From Bacteroides fluxus YIT 12057 (lineage in GTDB: Bacteria > Bacteroidota > Bacteroidia > Bacteroidales > Bacteroidaceae), in contig NZ_GL882623.1 in the NCBI RefSeq assembly GCF_000195635.1, forward strand, positions 78,687-142,686: a stretch of DNA of 64,000 nucleotides, written 5' to 3'. The notes under the pieces were generated by a model. The model was not told the origin of the DNA. It saw only the letters and a list, made by a program, of their open reading frames with translations, and did no database searches. The translations under genes were made by a program, and so were the position numbers. This document shows, piece after piece, positions 1-8,401 of the stretch. Positions within the stretch are counted from its first letter, which is position 1, and each line of letters starts with the position of its first letter.

Positions 1-1133
1 TCTTCATTCAAGAAAGGTTCTTCATTCAAGAAAGTATTTTCATTCAAAAGGTCTTCCGGACGTAGTTCCACCACCATACCCGAATTGCTCCAGCGGGAAC
101 CGCGGTTGCTGGGGCTCATGCCATTGACTACAAGTTGTTGCGGGCCGCTGGCGGCAGGCACTACAAAACCACCCGGACACATGCAGAAACTATACACGCC
201 GCGTCCGTCTATTTGATTGACAAAACTGTATTCAGCGGCGGGCAGGTATTTGCCACGTCCGTTCCGGTTGTGATATTGTATCTGGTCTATCAGCTGGGCG
301 GGATGTTCCAGGCGGACGCCTACGGCGATTCCTTTTGCCTCAATCTCTACCCGGTTGGCGGCAAGCCAGCGATACACGTCTCTGGCAGAATGGCCGGTGG
401 CAAGAATGACGGGACCGAGCAAGGTCTTGCCCGTGTTGGTTTCAATGCCTTTCACTTCATCTTTTTCTATGATCAAGGCATCCATACGCGTTTCGAAGTG
501 TACTTCGCCGCCACATTCGATGATGGTGTTCCGCATATTCTCGATGACGCGCGGCAGTTTGTCCGTCCCTATATGAGGATGGGCATCCGCCAGTATGGAT
601 GTAGAAGCTCCGTGTTGGCAGAATATATTCAGTATTTTATCTACATTCCCGCGTTTTTTGCTTCGGGTGTACAGCTTTCCATCGGAGTAGGCACCTGCAC
701 CGCCTTCTCCAAAGCTATAATTGGATTCGGGGTTTACGGTCTGCTGCCGTCCTATCTGGGCCAGGTCTTTTTTCCTTTCCCGCACGTCTTTTCCGCGTTC
801 CACGATGACGGGACGCAGTCCGAGCTCTATCAGTCGTAAGGCGGCAAAAAGGCCTCCGGGGCCGGCGCCCACTACAATAACCTGCGGCTTGCCTTCTACC
901 TTATTATATTGGACATGCCGGTATTCGTCATCCTGCGGCACTTCATTCAGATATGCCCGCACGTTCAGGTTTATGAAAACGGTCCGTTGCCGGGCATCGA
1001 TGCTGCGTTTCAAGACGCGTGTCGCTGTAATCTCACGTGCGTCCAGTCCTTTTTCCTGCACCAGATACTCTTTCAGACGTTGTTCGTTTGCCGCTATTTC
1101 GGGCAATACGCGTAATTGGTATTCTTGTATCAT
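1..1133 (-). CDS. NAD(P)/FAD-dependent oxidoreductase (COG2509 type), 3' end outside window
   Basis: Open frame on the minus strand from an ATG at 1133, with no stop before the window edge, so the C-terminus is missing. The protein has a short alpha/beta N-terminal domain of about 90 residues. A Rossmann FAD-binding segment (VVGAGPGGLFAALRLIE) follows, then the GEGGAGAYSDGKL segment and a second dinucleotide motif (ILATGHSARDV), all typical of the uncharacterised FAD-dependent dehydrogenase family. The substrate is unknown. The start lies 1 nt past the radA stop, so the two genes are probably cotranscribed and translationally coupled. At the window edge the reading frame runs through an 18-bp tandem duplication that repeats the residues FLNE; this looks like a local length polymorphism in a surface loop. 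Confidence 0.85.
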   Translation of the reverse strand, partial: MIQEYQLRVLPEIAANEQRLKEYLVQEKGLDAREITATRVLKRSIDARQRTVFINLNVRAYLNEVPQDDEYRHVQYNKVEGKPQVIVVGAGPGGLFAALRLIELGLRPVIVERGKDVRERKKDLAQIGRQQTVNPESNYSFGEGGAGAYSDGKLYTRSKKRGNVDKILNIFCQHGASTSILADAHPHIGTDKLPRVIENMRNTIIECGGEVHFETRMDALIIEKDEVKGIETNTGKTLLGPVILATGHSARDVYRWLAANRVEIEAKGIAVGVRLEHPAQLIDQIQYHNRNGRGKYLPAAEYSFVNQIDGRGVYSFCMCPGGFVVPAASGPQQLVVNGMSPSNRGSRWSNSGMVVELRPEDLLNENTFLNEEPFLNE

Positions 1134-1134
1134 A

Positions 1135-2502
1135 TTATCCAAATAGGGTACGGAAAGCTTCTTCCACTTTCCGTACCGGTATTAATTCTATCTTTATCTT
1201 TTGGGTATTGAGTCCCTGCATATTATATTTAGGCAATATGAATTGCTTGAAACCTAACTTCTCGGCTTCGCCGATACGCTGTTCGATGCGGTTTACCGGG
1301 CGTATCTCTCCCGACAGGCCGATTTCACCTGCCATGCAGACCTCCGGTTCTATCGCCGAATCCATATTGCTGCTGAGAATGGCACTGATCACAGCCAGGT
1401 CAATGGCCGGATCGTTCACTTTCAGGCCTCCGGCAATGTTGAGGAACACATCTTTCTGGGCCAGCTTGAAGCCTACACGTTTTTCCAGTACGGCAAGCAG
1501 CATATTCATCCGGCGGATATCGAAGCCGGTGGCAGAACGTTGCGGATTACCATATACGGCACTGCTTACCAATGCTTGTGTCTCAATCAGAAAAGGCCTG
1601 ATGCCTTCTATGGCCGAAGCGATGGCTATCCCGCTCATTCCTTCATGGTCCTGGCTCAGAAGGAGTTCCGAAGGATTGTTCACTTGCCGCAGGCCGTCCT
1701 GCCGCATTTCGTAAATGCCCAGTTCGGCCGTACTTCCGAAACGGTTCTTGATGCTGCGGAGAATACGGTACATATAGTGTTGGTCACCTTCAAACTGAAG
1801 CACGGTATCCACGATATGTTCCAGCACCTTGGGGCCGGCTATGCTGCCTTCCTTGTTGATGTGCCCTATCAGTATGACGGGAGTGTGCGTCTCTTTGGCG
1901 AAACGCAGGATGGAGGCGGAGCATTCGCGTACCTGGGCTATGCTTCCCGGAGACGATTCCAGCGTTTCAGTCGAGATGGTCTGTATGGAATCTATAATGA
2001 CCAGGTCCGGGTGCGTATTCTTTATATGTACATAAATCTGTTCCAGGGACGTTTCGCAGACGATGAGGCAATCGTTGGAAATGTTTGTCAGCCGGTCGGC
2101 GCGCAGCTTCAGCTGGCGGGCGCTTTCTTCTCCGGAGATGTAGAGTATCCGTTTTTCCGGGATTTGCAGTACGGTTTGCAGTACCAAGGTTGATTTGCCG
2201 ATGCCCGGTTCGCCGCCGATAAGCACGAGGGAACCTTGTACCAGTCCTCCCCCCAATACCCGGTTCAGTTCGGCATCATGGAGATCGATGCGCGGTTCGT
2301 CATCCGCTATTATCTCATTCAGGGTGACGGGTTTGGCTTTGGCGGTCTCGATGCCGGAAACAGGGCGTTTGTTTACAGTCTCTTTCCTTATGGTCTCCTC
2401 TACATACGTGTTCCATTCCCCGCACGACGGGCATTTGCCTATCCATTTGGGAGATTCTTGTCCGCAGTTGCTGCACACGTAAACCGTCTTTTCTTTTGCC
2501 AT
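1135..2502 (-). CDS. radA: DNA repair protein RadA (RecA-like branch-migration ATPase)
   Basis: The 455-aa product is normal length for RadA. It opens with a four-cysteine zinc finger (C10, C13, C24, C27). The Walker A motif GGEPGIGKS lies near residues 96-104, and the RadA-specific KNRFGS motif lies near the middle. The C-terminal third is the Lon-protease-like domain (GGLKVNDPAIDLAV and GEIGLSGEIRPV segments). RadA processes recombination intermediates together with RecA in the cytoplasm. It is the first gene of a two-gene unit with the downstream FAD oxidoreductase. A TACCTTTG element at 2531-2538 on the same strand gives a short leader. Confidence 0.97.
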   Translation of the reverse strand: MAKEKTVYVCSNCGQESPKWIGKCPSCGEWNTYVEETIRKETVNKRPVSGIETAKAKPVTLNEIIADDEPRIDLHDAELNRVLGGGLVQGSLVLIGGEPGIGKSTLVLQTVLQIPEKRILYISGEESARQLKLRADRLTNISNDCLIVCETSLEQIYVHIKNTHPDLVIIDSIQTISTETLESSPGSIAQVRECSASILRFAKETHTPVILIGHINKEGSIAGPKVLEHIVDTVLQFEGDQHYMYRILRSIKNRFGSTAELGIYEMRQDGLRQVNNPSELLLSQDHEGMSGIAIASAIEGIRPFLIETQALVSSAVYGNPQRSATGFDIRRMNMLLAVLEKRVGFKLAQKDVFLNIAGGLKVNDPAIDLAVISAILSSNMDSAIEPEVCMAGEIGLSGEIRPVNRIEQRIGEAEKLGFKQFILPKYNMQGLNTQKIKIELIPVRKVEEAFRTLFG

Positions 2503-2530
2503 ATCTCAGTTCCATTCTATATTGACTGCC

Positions 2531-2538
2531 CAAAGGTA
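2531..2538 (-). promoter_or_regulatory. Putative radA promoter -7 element
   Basis: The minus strand reads TACCTTTG, a match to the Bacteroides TAnnTTTG -7 element, about 30 bp before the radA start. A clear -33 TTTG is not seen, so this is a partial match. Confidence 0.5.
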
Positions 2539-2557
2539 CGATTTTTCGTTGCAGAGG

Positions 2558-2588
2558 TTGCAGGGTCTCGTGGAGTTTTTTACCTTTG
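2558..2588 (+). promoter_or_regulatory. Putative promoter of the carbonic anhydrase gene
   Basis: TTG at 2558-2560 (-33) and TACCTTTG at 2581-2588 (-7) are separated by 20 bp. That is the expected Bacteroides sigma-ABfr arrangement. The transcript would start near 2595, about 25 nt before the ATG at 2619. It is divergent from the radA promoter. Confidence 0.6.
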
Positions 2589-2618
2589 TTAGTAGAAACA
2601 GTACCTAATTGATAAGTT

Positions 2619-3161
2619 ATGATAGATGATATTCTTGAGTACAACAGGCGGTTTGTTGCCGATAAGGGGTATGAGAAGTACATTACCAATAAGTATCCCG
2701 ACAAGAAAATAGCCATTCTTTCTTGTATGGATACCCGTTTGACCGAGTTGTTGCCGGCCGCTTTGGGCATCAGGAACGGTGATGTAAAGATGATCAAGAA
2801 TGCGGGTGGAATTATTTCGCATCCGTTTGGCAGTGTAATCCGTAGCTTGATGGTGGCCATTTATGAATTGGGAGTGACGGAGGTCATGGTCATTGCGCAT
2901 TCCGATTGCGGTGCCTGCCACATGAGCAGTGCCCAGATGATAGAGCATATGAAAGCCCGCGGCATCAAGCAGGAGACGATTGACATGATTCGTTTCTGCG
3001 GGGTCGATTTTGAATCCTGGCTGTATGGGTTTGAAGATACGGAGAAGTCAGTGAGAGGTACGGTGGAAGTTATTCTCAACCATCCGCTGATACCGCGTGA
3101 CATTAAAGTCTATGGATTCATAATAGATTCCGTGACAGGAGAACTGACACCGGTGAGGTGA
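2619..3161 (+). CDS. Beta-class carbonic anhydrase
   Basis: A 180-aa protein of the beta-carbonic anhydrase family, which interconverts CO2 and bicarbonate in the cytoplasm. Visible zinc ligands are C36 in SCMDTR, H94 and C97 in HSDCGAC. The Asp38-Arg40 catalytic dyad is present. It resembles the short bacterial group that includes the Mycobacterium Rv1284 type. It stands alone, with its own promoter directly upstream and a convergent asparaginase gene downstream. Bicarbonate supply matters for the CO2-dependent fumarate pathway of Bacteroides, but that link is inference. Confidence 0.93.
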   Translation: MIDDILEYNRRFVADKGYEKYITNKYPDKKIAILSCMDTRLTELLPAALGIRNGDVKMIKNAGGIISHPFGSVIRSLMVAIYELGVTEVMVIAHSDCGACHMSSAQMIEHMKARGIKQETIDMIRFCGVDFESWLYGFEDTEKSVRGTVEVILNHPLIPRDIKVYGFIIDSVTGELTPVR

Positions 3162-3185
3162 CAGGTTAGAAATGTATAGGACATC

Positions 3186-4226
3186 TTATACCGTCGTTAT
3201 CTCTCCTGCCAGGGGACGGCTCATCAGTTCCCTTACTTTGGCGGGGAGATAATCATGTCCCAAGAGGAACATCAGTTTGGTGACGGCAGACTCCGTGGTG
3301 CTGTCGTACCCGCAGACCACACCGGCCTGCATCAGCTGGTAACCGGTTTCGTAGCGTTCCATTTCAACGGTTCCTGCGCTGCATTGAGTGACGTTTACGA
3401 TTACGATACCCTGTTCGCAGGCAGCGTGCAGGCGGCGGAGGAACCATTCTTTACGGGGAGCATTGCCGGAACCGTAGGTTTCAAGAACAACCGCTTTCAG
3501 CCCTTTGGTGGAAAGCACGGCATCCACTACGTTCTCCTGAATGCCGGGAAAGAGTTTCAGCACGGCAATGTTGGTGTCCAGCAGATAATGGGGCTTTAGT
3601 TCCCGGCGATTGCCGTGTACCTGTATTTGTACATTATTATATTTGATATGTATGCCCGCCGAGGCAAGTACCGGATAATTGAACGAACGGAAAGCGTTGA
3701 AGTTTTCGGCGTTCATCTTGGTGGTACGGTTGCCGCGCATCAAATGGTTTTCGAAGAATATGCAGACTTCAGGCACGATGGGGTGTCCGTTGGAATGGCA
3801 GGAAGTGGCTATTTCAATACTGGTCAGCAGGTTTTCCTTGCCGTCTGTACGTAGTACGCCTATGGGCAATTGGGAGCCGGTAAGGATGACGGGCTTGGCC
3901 AGCCCTTCAAGCATAAAGCTGAGTGCCGAGGCCGTGTAAGCCATGGTGTCCGTGCCATGCAGGATGACGAATCCGGTATATTGGTCGTAGTTGTCGCTGA
4001 TGATGCGTACAAGTTTGCGCCATGCTTCCGGATCCATGTCAGACGAATCCATAGGCGGGTCGAACTGGTAAGTGTCGATACGGAACGTAAACCTTTGAAG
4101 TTCGGGCACATGCTTTTGCAGTTGTTCAAAGTTGAAGTTTTCCAGGGCACCGGTCTCCGCATTCTCTATCATGCCGATAGTTCCACCGGTGTAAATTAGC
4201 AAAACGGAAGTATTTTCTGGGTTCAT
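3186..4226 (-). CDS. ansA: L-asparaginase, type I (AnsA family)
   Basis: Hydrolyses asparagine to aspartate and ammonia. The N-terminal TGGTIG motif carries the nucleophilic Thr. HGTDTMAYTASALS holds the second catalytic Thr-Asp pair, and the GSQLPIG segment also fits. At 346 aa it matches the cytoplasmic type I enzymes, and no signal peptide is present. The frame stays open upstream to a TTG at 4256. That stretch contains the likely -7 promoter element (4254-4261), so the ATG at 4226, preceded by AAAGAAAGG, is the better start. It is convergent with the carbonic anhydrase gene. Confidence 0.93.
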   Translation of the reverse strand: MNPENTSVLLIYTGGTIGMIENAETGALENFNFEQLQKHVPELQRFTFRIDTYQFDPPMDSSDMDPEAWRKLVRIISDNYDQYTGFVILHGTDTMAYTASALSFMLEGLAKPVILTGSQLPIGVLRTDGKENLLTSIEIATSCHSNGHPIVPEVCIFFENHLMRGNRTTKMNAENFNAFRSFNYPVLASAGIHIKYNNVQIQVHGNRRELKPHYLLDTNIAVLKLFPGIQENVVDAVLSTKGLKAVVLETYGSGNAPRKEWFLRRLHAACEQGIVIVNVTQCSAGTVEMERYETGYQLMQAGVVCGYDSTTESAVTKLMFLLGHDYLPAKVRELMSRPLAGEITTV

Positions 4227-4253
4227 ATGCGCCTTTCTTTCTTTTGTACCCTG

Positions 4254-4261
4254 CAAAGATA
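4254..4261 (-). promoter_or_regulatory. Putative ansA promoter -7 element
   Basis: The minus strand reads TATCTTTG (TAnnTTTG), with a TTTTG about 22 nt upstream. It gives a leader of roughly 20-25 nt to the ATG at 4226 and excludes the upstream in-frame TTG as start. Confidence 0.55.
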
Positions 4262-4443
4262 ATTATATATCTTTAAAATGATGGCAAAATGTTAGAAAAG
4301 AACAGGAGGATTTATGCTTCCACGGTATGGAAAGTGAGTGAATGTAGGTTGTTTGCTATACATATATCTTGGTATTTTTAAGGCTTTATGTATTTTTATC
4401 GCAAAAAAGTCGTAAAAACTGATAGATTGAATGTTTTTATTGT

Positions 4444-4451
4444 TACTTTTG
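4444..4451 (+). promoter_or_regulatory. Putative promoter -7 element of the threonine operon
   Basis: TACTTTTG matches TAnnTTTG. The transcript would begin near 4458, giving a leader of about 245 nt before thrA. That is long enough for the leader peptide and hairpins described at 4486-4665. No strong -33 match was seen. Confidence 0.5.
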
Positions 4452-4485
4452 CAACACTTATCAGAAACGATAGAAGCAAAAGACT

Positions 4486-4545
4486 ATGAACAAGTACTAT
4501 CAACATACAGTCACATCCATGTGTACCATGACCCTTAGGGGTTAA
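4486..4545 (+). CDS. Candidate threonine-operon leader peptide (19 aa)
   Basis: A short open frame translates as MNKYYQHTVTSMCTMTLRG and stops with TAA. Four of 19 residues are Thr and three are Met, both products of the pathway whose first gene lies 157 bp downstream. The frame sits just after a promoter-like element, in the position of an amino-acid-sensing leader peptide such as thrL of enterobacteria. Family membership is not known to me; the function is inferred from composition and position. A small CCTTA/TAAGG stem overlaps its stop codon. Confidence 0.5.
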   Translation: MNKYYQHTVTSMCTMTLRG

Positions 4546-4623
4546 GGATAGTATTTTGTGTTTCTACGTGTTACACCATTTTTCAATCAGTATTTCTATT
4601 TAGTGAAGTTTTTCATTCATGCG

Positions 4624-4665
4624 CCGGCTGTGCCCGCCGTGAGTGAGGTCAATAGAAACAGCCGG
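4624..4665 (+). promoter_or_regulatory. Inverted repeat in the thrA leader (possible attenuator arm)
   Basis: CCGGCTGT at 4624-4631 and ACAGCCGG at 4658-4665 are perfect 8-bp complements around a 26-nt loop, ending 37 bp before the thrA ATG. No U-run follows. If it acts, it may sequester the ribosome entry region or form an antiterminator rather than be a simple terminator. Confidence 0.35.
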
Positions 4666-4702
4666 GAATATAAACTCAGATAATCAGAAAATAACATATA
4701 TA

Positions 4703-7135
4703 ATGAAAGTAATGAAGTTCGGCGGTTCGTCCGTAGGGACCGCAAGCAGTATTTTAAGCGTAAAAAAAATAGTAGAAGCCGTAGATGAACCGGTAATCGT
4801 TGTCGTATCCGCTTTGGGCGGCATCACGGACAAACTGATAAATACCTCCAAGATGGCGGCGTCCGGTGATGCTTCCTATGAAAATGAATTCCGTGAGATT
4901 GTCTATCGCCATGTAGAGATGGTTAAGGAAGTGATTCCTGCAGGTGAAGCGCAAGTGGAGTTACAGCGCCGCATCGGTGAGTTGCTGAATGAACTGAAAG
5001 ACATTTTCCAGGGTATTTATTTGATCAAAGACCTTTCGCAGAAAACCTCCGATACGATTGTGAGCTATGGCGAGCGTCTTTCGTCCATTATCGCCGCACA
5101 ACTGACAGGGGCTGAATGGTTCGATTCACGCACGTTCATCAAGACCGAAAAGAAGCACTCCAAACACGTGCTGGATACGGACTTGACCCATTCGCTGGTC
5201 CGTGAGGCATTCCGCAATTCTCCCAGACGTGTCCTGGTTCCGGGATTCATTTCAACGGACAAGGTGACGGGGGAAGTCACGAATCTGGGAAGAGGCGGTT
5301 CCGACTATACGGCGGCGATTATCGCTGCGGCACTGGACGCCGACAGCCTGGAAATCTGGACGGATGTAGATGGCTTTATGACGGCCGATCCCCGTGTGAT
5401 CTCCACCGCCTATACCATCAGCGAACTGAGTTATGTGGAGGCTACGGAACTTTGCAACTTCGGTGCGAAAGTTGTCTATCCGCCTACCATCTACCCGGTC
5501 TGTCACAAGAACATTCCTATATTGATAAAGAACACTTTCAACCCCGAAGGTGTGGGAACGATTATCAAGCGGGAAGTTTCCAATCCGCAATGCAAGGCCA
5601 TCAAGGGTATTTCTTCCATCAACGACACAAGCCTGATTACGGTGCAGGGCTTGGGTATGGTAGGTGTCATCGGTGTGAATTACCGTATCTTTAAGGCGCT
5701 TGCCAAGAATGGGATCAGCGTGTTCCTCGTATCGCAGGCATCTTCGGAGAACTCCACGTCCATCGGTGTGCGTAATGCGGATGCCGACTTGGCTTGTGAG
5801 GTGCTGAACGAAGAGTTTGCCAAAGAAATAGAGATGGGCGAGATTTCGCCTATCCTGGCAGAAAAGAATCTGGCTACGGTGGCTATCGTAGGCGAGAATA
5901 TGAAGCATACGCCGGGTATTGCGGGTAAACTGTTCGGTACGCTGGGACGTAACGGCATCAATGTGATAGCTTGCGCGCAGGGTGCTTCGGAAACCAATAT
6001 CTCATTTGTGGTGGACAACAAATCATTGCGCAAGTCTTTGAACGTTATCCATGATTCTTTCTTCTTGTCGGAATACCAGGTATTGAACCTCTTTATTTGC
6101 GGTGTCGGTACGGTGGGAGGCAGTCTGATAGAGCAGATTCACAGTCAGCGCCAGAAACTGATGCAGGAGAATGGCTTGCAGCTGAACGTGGTAGGTATAG
6201 CCGATGCGTCCAAGGCCATGTTCGGTCGTGAAGGCTTCGACCTGGGACGTTTTCGCGAAGAACTGGCGGAGAAAGGAAAGGACAGCTCGCTGGATACGCT
6301 TCGCGACGAGATTATCGGCATGAATATCTTCAATTCCGTATTTGTGGATTGTACGGCAAGTGCGGGCGTCGCTTCTCTTTATAAAGACCTGCTGATGCAC
6401 AATGTCTCCGTCGTGGCAGCCAACAAGATTGCCGCTTCTTCGGAATATGACAATTATCGTGAACTGAAGCAGATTGCCCGCCAGCGTGGCGTGAAGTATC
6501 TGTTTGAAACCAACGTAGGTGCGGGGCTTCCCATCATCAACACCATCAATGACCTGATCCATAGCGGTGACAAGATCTTGAAGATTGAAGCCGTGCTGAG
6601 TGGCACGTTGAATTATATCTTCAATAAGATCAGTGCGGATATTCCTTTCAGCAAGACCATCAGGATGGCGCAGGAAGAACGTTATTCCGAGCCTGATCCC
6701 CGTATCGACTTAAGCGGGAAAGATGTTATCCGCAAGTTGGTGATTCTGGCGCGTGAGGCTGGCTACCGTCTGGAACAGAGTGATGTTGAGAAGAATCTTT
6801 TCGTACCCGATGATTTCTTTGAAGGTTCATTGGAAGACTTCTGGAAGAAAGTGCCGAGCCTTGATGCCGGTTTCGAGGCCCGCCGTAAAGTACTGGAAGC
6901 CGAAAACAAGCATTGGCGTTTCGTTGCCAGGCTGGAAAACGGCAAGGCGTCCGTCGGCTTGCAGGAAGTGGGCGTCAACCATCCGTTCTACGGTTTGGAA
7001 GGCAGCAACAACATCATCTTGCTGACCACGGCACGCTATAAGGAATATCCGATGATGATACAGGGTTACGGAGCCGGCGCAGGGGTAACGGCTGCGGGAG
7101 TATTTGCGGATATCATGAGTATTGCGAATGTTTAA
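4703..7135 (+). CDS. thrA: Bifunctional aspartokinase I / homoserine dehydrogenase I
   Basis: Catalyses the first and third steps from aspartate to homoserine. The aspartokinase domain begins at KFGGSSVG (residues 4-11) and is followed by paired ACT regulatory domains around residues 310-450. The homoserine dehydrogenase domain starts with the NAD(P)-binding GVGTVGGSL near residue 467 and contains TNVGAGLPII and the SGTLNYIF segment. The product is 810 aa, normal for ThrA fusions. The frame is open to a GTG at 4643, but the ATG at 4703 gives the conserved family start MKVMKFGGSS and avoids the leader hairpin. It is the first gene of thrA-apgM-thrC, with 12 bp to the next gene. Confidence 0.96.
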   Translation: MKVMKFGGSSVGTASSILSVKKIVEAVDEPVIVVVSALGGITDKLINTSKMAASGDASYENEFREIVYRHVEMVKEVIPAGEAQVELQRRIGELLNELKDIFQGIYLIKDLSQKTSDTIVSYGERLSSIIAAQLTGAEWFDSRTFIKTEKKHSKHVLDTDLTHSLVREAFRNSPRRVLVPGFISTDKVTGEVTNLGRGGSDYTAAIIAAALDADSLEIWTDVDGFMTADPRVISTAYTISELSYVEATELCNFGAKVVYPPTIYPVCHKNIPILIKNTFNPEGVGTIIKREVSNPQCKAIKGISSINDTSLITVQGLGMVGVIGVNYRIFKALAKNGISVFLVSQASSENSTSIGVRNADADLACEVLNEEFAKEIEMGEISPILAEKNLATVAIVGENMKHTPGIAGKLFGTLGRNGINVIACAQGASETNISFVVDNKSLRKSLNVIHDSFFLSEYQVLNLFICGVGTVGGSLIEQIHSQRQKLMQENGLQLNVVGIADASKAMFGREGFDLGRFREELAEKGKDSSLDTLRDEIIGMNIFNSVFVDCTASAGVASLYKDLLMHNVSVVAANKIAASSEYDNYRELKQIARQRGVKYLFETNVGAGLPIINTINDLIHSGDKILKIEAVLSGTLNYIFNKISADIPFSKTIRMAQEERYSEPDPRIDLSGKDVIRKLVILAREAGYRLEQSDVEKNLFVPDDFFEGSLEDFWKKVPSLDAGFEARRKVLEAENKHWRFVARLENGKASVGLQEVGVNHPFYGLEGSNNIILLTTARYKEYPMMIQGYGAGAGVTAAGVFADIMSIANV

Positions 7136-7147
7136 ATCATACATCTT

Positions 7148-8398
7148 ATGAAACACATCATCATCCTGGGTGACGGTATGGCCGACTGGCCTGTAAAGGC
7201 ATTGGGCGACAAGACATTGTTGCAGGCTGCCGATACGCCTTATATGGATAAACTGGCGCGGATGGGACGGACGGGAAGGCTGGTGACTGTTGCCGAAGGT
7301 TTCCATCCGGGCAGTGAAGTGGCGAATATGTCCGTTCTGGGTTATGATCTTCCGAAAGTGTATGAAGGCCGCGGCCCGTTGGAAGCGGCGAGTATTGGTG
7401 TGGATTTGCAGCCGGGCGAGATGGCGATGCGCTGCAACATAATCTGCGTAGAAGGGAATCATATAAAGAACCACTCTGCCGGACACATCACGACTGAAGA
7501 GGCTGATGTGTTGGTAAGATATTTGCAGGAACAGTTGGGAGACGATAGGGTCCGCTTCTATACGGGCGTACAATACCGCCATCTGCTGGTCATAAAGGGA
7601 GGTGACAAGCGTGTGGATTGTACGCCGCCCCATGATGTGCCCTTGAAGCCTTACCGCCCGTTGATGGTAAGGCCGATGGCGGGAACGGAACAGGTCACGC
7701 TTCCCGAAGGGCAGGCGGACTTGACTCCGCGGCAGACTGCCGACTTGATCAATGATTTGATTTTGCGTTCGCAGGAGATTCTGGAGAACCATCCCGTTAA
7801 CCGGAAGCGTGTGGCCGAAGGCAAGGATCCCGCCAATAGCGTCTGGCCGTGGAGTCCCGGTTACCGTCCGCAGATGGAGCGCCTTGCCGATAAGTTTCCT
7901 CAGGTGAAGCGGGGCGCCGTCATTTCGGCTGTGGATCTGATTAATGGCATCGGTTATTATGCCGGATTGCGTCGCCTCACCGTAGAGGGGGCTACCGGAC
8001 TTTATGATACCAATTATGAGAACAAGGTGGCTGCCGCTCTTGAAGCCTTGAAAACCGATGATTTTGTCTATCTGCATATCGAAGCCAGTGATGAGGCGGG
8101 GCATGAAGGAAATATCCCTCTGAAGATTATGACCATCGAGAATCTGGATAGCCGTGTCGTAGGGCCTGTTTACGAGGCTGTGAAGGATTGGGACGAACCG
8201 GTAGCCATTGCCGTGTTGCCCGACCACCCTACGCCTTGCGAGCTTCGCACCCATACGGCAGAACCGGTTCCGTTCCTGGTCTGGTATCCGGGCATAGAAC
8301 CGGACGAGGTGCAGACCTTTGATGAAGTGGCCGCATGCAACGGTTGCTACGGCCTGATGAAAGAGGACGAGTTTATCAATGAATTTTTAACCCTTTAA
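7148..8398 (+). CDS. ApgM-type phosphoglycerate mutase family protein, proposed homoserine kinase
   Basis: A 416-aa alkaline-phosphatase-superfamily protein of the archaeal-type cofactor-independent phosphoglycerate mutase group. LGDGMADWP at the N-terminus carries the metal-binding Asp. Further metal ligands are in HNHSAGH-like and EASDEAGHEG segments, and the C-terminal DHPTP also fits. It sits between thrA and thrC with gaps of 12 and 3 bp, exactly where homoserine kinase belongs, and no GHMP-type thrB is present. The TIGR02535 subfamily was proposed to be a homoserine kinase on this kind of context. I favour homoserine phosphorylation, but the sequence alone does not exclude a mutase. Confidence 0.85.
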   Translation: MKHIIILGDGMADWPVKALGDKTLLQAADTPYMDKLARMGRTGRLVTVAEGFHPGSEVANMSVLGYDLPKVYEGRGPLEAASIGVDLQPGEMAMRCNIICVEGNHIKNHSAGHITTEEADVLVRYLQEQLGDDRVRFYTGVQYRHLLVIKGGDKRVDCTPPHDVPLKPYRPLMVRPMAGTEQVTLPEGQADLTPRQTADLINDLILRSQEILENHPVNRKRVAEGKDPANSVWPWSPGYRPQMERLADKFPQVKRGAVISAVDLINGIGYYAGLRRLTVEGATGLYDTNYENKVAAALEALKTDDFVYLHIEASDEAGHEGNIPLKIMTIENLDSRVVGPVYEAVKDWDEPVAIAVLPDHPTPCELRTHTAEPVPFLVWYPGIEPDEVQTFDEVAACNGCYGLMKEDEFINEFLTL

Positions 8399-8401
8399 TT
8401 T

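Noticed and set aside
4254..4256. TTG as the asparaginase start
   Set aside because: The codon overlaps the TATCTTTG promoter element; the ATG at 4226 has a purine-rich site and gives the conserved N-terminus.
6827..8254. Long open frame (475 codons) on the minus strand across the ApgM-type gene
   Set aside because: It is antisense to a well-conserved, motif-bearing operon gene and runs across the thrA/apgM boundary. Its translation has no family motifs. It is a shadow of codon bias.
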